A DNA stretch of 64,000 bases, taken from assembly GCA_019914945.1 (NCBI GenBank), contig CM034107.1, positions 10,726,001-10,790,000 on the forward strand. Reading direction: 5' to 3'. Made by a program: the position numbers and the translations under genes. Position 1 is the stretch's first letter; every line of letters begins with the position of its first letter. Of this stretch, positions 61,801 through 64,000 are shown piece by piece. Origin of the DNA: Typha latifolia (Eukaryota > Streptophyta > Magnoliopsida > Poales > Typhaceae). The notes under the pieces are model-generated. The model worked only from the letters and a program-made list of their open reading frames with translations. It did no database searches and had not been told where the DNA came from.

Positions 61801-63737
61801 CTGGATGCTAGACCTGGCTTCAACTTAAAGCTACAAAACCAACTAGCAACTAGCCAACCCCTTCATTTCACAGATTTGACATTTCACATAGTTAAAAAGA
61901 GTAAGGAATGCAGCACATAAAGAATATCAGACTTTTAAATTTTTAATACTAAATAAATGGTAATTTTCAATACAATCCAATAAGCAACAAAAATTACAAG
62001 GGTTTCCAAACCGTTACAGCATTACCTTCTTGATTTCCCTCATTGCAAATAATCCAATGCAGACTTCTCCGTTTACCATCCACTGTTTTGATAAAAATTA
62101 ATTAAAAGGTCAAGATAACAGTAAATAAACATAGATAATTGTAACTAGGTTAAGATAAGCAAATAAACTTTAAATTATTATCAAATCCATCCAATCAATT
62201 GATGAATCTACAAGAACAAACAAGAATAAGTGATAAAATTCCAATTGCGGACAAATATTCACATGTGAGTTAAGAAAGCTTTATGCTTTTATTGCCTGCA
62301 AAACACCCAGAGATAAAATGACTTGCTATGAACATGCCTGTTTATTATCTAGATAGCATTTTTAGATAATTAGATGGGACTTCCTGCAACAACATAACTG
62401 ACAGGCCATTTGACTGCAAATTGTTGCAGCACACTTTATATTTGTAAGCTAAAATTGGCTTATGAAAGAACGAACATCGATAATAAGATCATCACTACCC
62501 ATCATGTTTACTTGTTATTTTGCAACATTTCAGACAATCGTGGAAGCTTAAAAGTACATGCTAATAAAATGATATTTATGCAAGCTCCAGATAAATGGAG
62601 CACAACTGCAAATAAGAGATCAATTAAAGCCAAATTTCACCTTCTCTGTACGACAATTAGGATCACAGCTATGATTGATAAAACGCCCTAAATTTCCTTT
62701 AGCACATGCATCTATCACCTGATTTAAATGGAAAATAAGAAAGTTATTAACACAGAATGCTAATGAAAACAACAAGAATACAAGCAAGGAAATCATGTAG
62801 AAGAAACTTTCCAATAAAATCATAGATAGCTTAGAAGTGAGAAGTACTAGAACCCTGCAGCATAAACTATAAAGAATTCACCAACAAGATAAGCTCACTT
62901 GAAAATTCAGATGTAAATTCCATTATTCCAGTAATACAGAGTATCAATAAATACTGACATCTTCTGTGCTAGAAAACAAGTATGACCAACAAAGACCAAT
63001 CACTCCCAAACCAAGAAAAATACAAGCATTCCAATAGAAGTTTGTCAATATCAGATGTGTCTAGCATAGCGAACCTACAAGAACATATTTGTACATCATT
63101 GATTGATCAATTACTTTAGAATAAATATCTAAAATTTCATGTCGACTGATGATTTGTCAGCATTCCTTTATAAGAACTACTCCCATAATTTCCTCTTCAG
63201 TAAAGGAATTGCCAACTCAATGTTTTGTCCTTTTCCCTAGAGTCATCCTTTAAGGGCCTTCATCTTTTGTGAAACTTTCACAATATTGGCTTGGAAAAAG
63301 CGATTTAGTCCTAAGGAGTATGCAAATAACCAAAGAACTATTTGCAAAGATCGGCAGAAAACTGAAACTCGACTAGCTTCAGTTGTCAGCTCAAAATTCA
63401 ATCACAGTTACGAAGAAGATTAATCCACTGGATGAAACACTACTCCATCAAATGTACGACTATTGATAGAATAAGATTTATTTTGACTAAAAAAAGGTAG
63501 GTACAATTGCTGTTTACAACATCTACATGAGTATTAAACGACCATAGCCAGAATATTCCACTTATTTTTAAAGAGCATATAAAGGAACAAACAAAAGGTA
63601 TCAGGAAGAAAGGTAAAGCATAGCAAAGATGGAATAGGCCAAACCTCACCACCATTCAGCGTCATAAAGTAGAAATGCTTCTGACCTCTAGATGCATAGT
63701 ATCTTTGTCGGGATTCATAAGTAGGTATATCAAGAAC
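52854..63737 (-). CDS. ASHH2: Histone H3K36 methyltransferase, ASHH2/SDG8 (EFS) type, C-terminal part
   Basis: Methylates histone H3 Lys36 in the nucleus; in Arabidopsis it controls flowering (FLC), branching and carotenoid genes. Eleven exons in order of translation: 63645-63737, 62641-62718, 62026-62082, 60006-60765, 59869-59924, 58530-58606, 58357-58433, 58172-58251, 56280-56359, 55296-55341 and 52854-53924. They total 2,475 in-frame bases, or 824 residues. The SET domain is in the first four: RHFYF-like [12 protein letters not shown], then [38 protein letters not shown] and [20 protein letters not shown]. The post-SET motif [18 protein letters not shown] follows. Downstream are the conserved helical region ([40 protein letters not shown]) and a long disordered tail with [10 protein letters not shown] and EVPPGFG. 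The N-terminal part, including the CW domain and AWS, lies beyond the right edge. Several introns are long and hold transposon fragments. Confidence 0.95.
53925..55295 (-). other. Methyltransferase intron with transposon insertions
   Basis: Intron of 1,371 bases. It holds the hAT-like element at 54,451-54,974. Just before that, about 54,105-54,440, lies sequence beginning CCTTGTTTGGTTGAAGAATA, which looks like the edge of a Tourist-type MITE. The matching far end was not found. Confidence 0.5.
54451..54974. mobile_element. hAT-like non-autonomous element rich in AAGCTTGA motifs
   Basis: The left end reads TAGGGGTGTACAGCTGAGC and the right end, reverse complemented, TAGGGCTGTCAAAATAATTG, matching at 9 of the first 12 bases. 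The interior is full of short TCAAGCTTGA, GAGCTCGAG and AATCAAGC words in both orientations. Adjacent 8-base flanks (CTTTTGAG and CTTTCAGA) are only half alike, so the target duplication is decayed. A second, inverted copy is at 38,008-38,568. Confidence 0.7.
56360..58171 (-). other. Longest methyltransferase intron in the window, with a repeat insertion
   Basis: Intron of 1,812 bases. About 57,060-57,745 looks like an insertion: GC-rich edges (CACATGTCACGGCA... GGCATGCCTCG at left; GTTGTGCCAGTCGGCAGCGG at right) enclose AT-rich DNA. The left edge resembles the reverse complement of the right end of the element at 44.8-45.9 kb (GGCACGCCTCGGCACGCC). A run of about 22 A bases lies at 57,770-57,791. 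Confidence 0.45.
60766..62025 (-). other. Methyltransferase intron within the SET domain
   Basis: Intron of 1,260 bases between the IKK and GEEVTFDY codons. I see no embedded gene or bounded repeat. Confidence 0.6.
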
Positions 63738-64000
63738 CTGTAATTAGAGCAATTCAAAAGCTGAACACTTGACTTCTCTTTTTCTCATTTTTCAAAATAA
63801 GGTAACAGTATAAAGCTTCACAAGCATCTCACTCACTACATGTAGTATTGATGGTGCAAAAGACAATCAGACATGCACTAAAGAATATAATGAAAAAGAT
63901 AAGCATATCATGTACTTCCAAGTTGCCACAAATCTTGCCTATACAAATTCCATTTTATAGAGATAAGCGTACAAAACACCAAACCATGGACATTACTAAA

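Overview
The window is nuclear DNA from a flowering plant. All genes with introns use GT-AG splicing, most of the intergenic space is AT-rich, and several families are plant-specific (a TCHQD-type glutathione transferase, a WEB/DUF827 coiled-coil protein, an ASHH2/SDG8-type SET methyltransferase, an AAP amino acid permease). GC-rich third codon positions in the permease and in the gene at 18.6 kb hint weakly at a monocot. The species cannot be fixed from the sequence alone. No operon, CRISPR array, phage, rRNA or convincing tRNA was seen.

Layout. 4.6-8.4 kb (+): the last nine coding exons of an ER protein disulfide isomerase ending in KDEL. Its upstream intron carries a roughly 2.9 kb putative solo LTR and a long-inverted-repeat element. 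9.6-12.2 kb (+): an intact three-exon hotdog acyl-CoA thioesterase ending in the peroxisomal signal SKL. 14.0-16.7 kb (+): a tandem, 5'-truncated copy of that gene lacking exon 1 and the catalytic Asp segment. 18.6-19.1 kb (-): a single-exon, plant-type protein of unknown function. 19.1-25.1 kb: mostly non-coding, with a possible LINE RNase H remnant and a small membrane ORF. 25.1-28.7 kb (+): a two-exon LRR receptor with a degenerate kinase domain. 30.1-30.8 kb (+): a WEB-family protein. 32.5-34.5 kb (-): a complete six-exon amino acid permease. 34.5-46.4 kb: a transposon-rich desert with long-TIR elements, hAT-like elements and a fossil fragment of the nearby permease gene. 46.4-48.5 kb (+): TCHQD. 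52.9-63.7 kb (-): the last eleven exons of an ASHH2/SDG8-like H3K36 methyltransferase, whose 5' part lies beyond the right edge.

The genes do not form a pathway. They are ordinary, independently transcribed plant genes. The points most worth a second look are the non-canonical CEHC second active site in the disulfide isomerase, the pseudokinase LRR receptor, the catalytic-site-deleted thioesterase copy with otherwise open exons, covarying hairpin repeats inside the solo LTR, and the permease fossil. I found no convincing evidence of a wholly new biological system. All splice sites were assigned by eye, from GT/AG signals, frame continuity and remembered family sequences.
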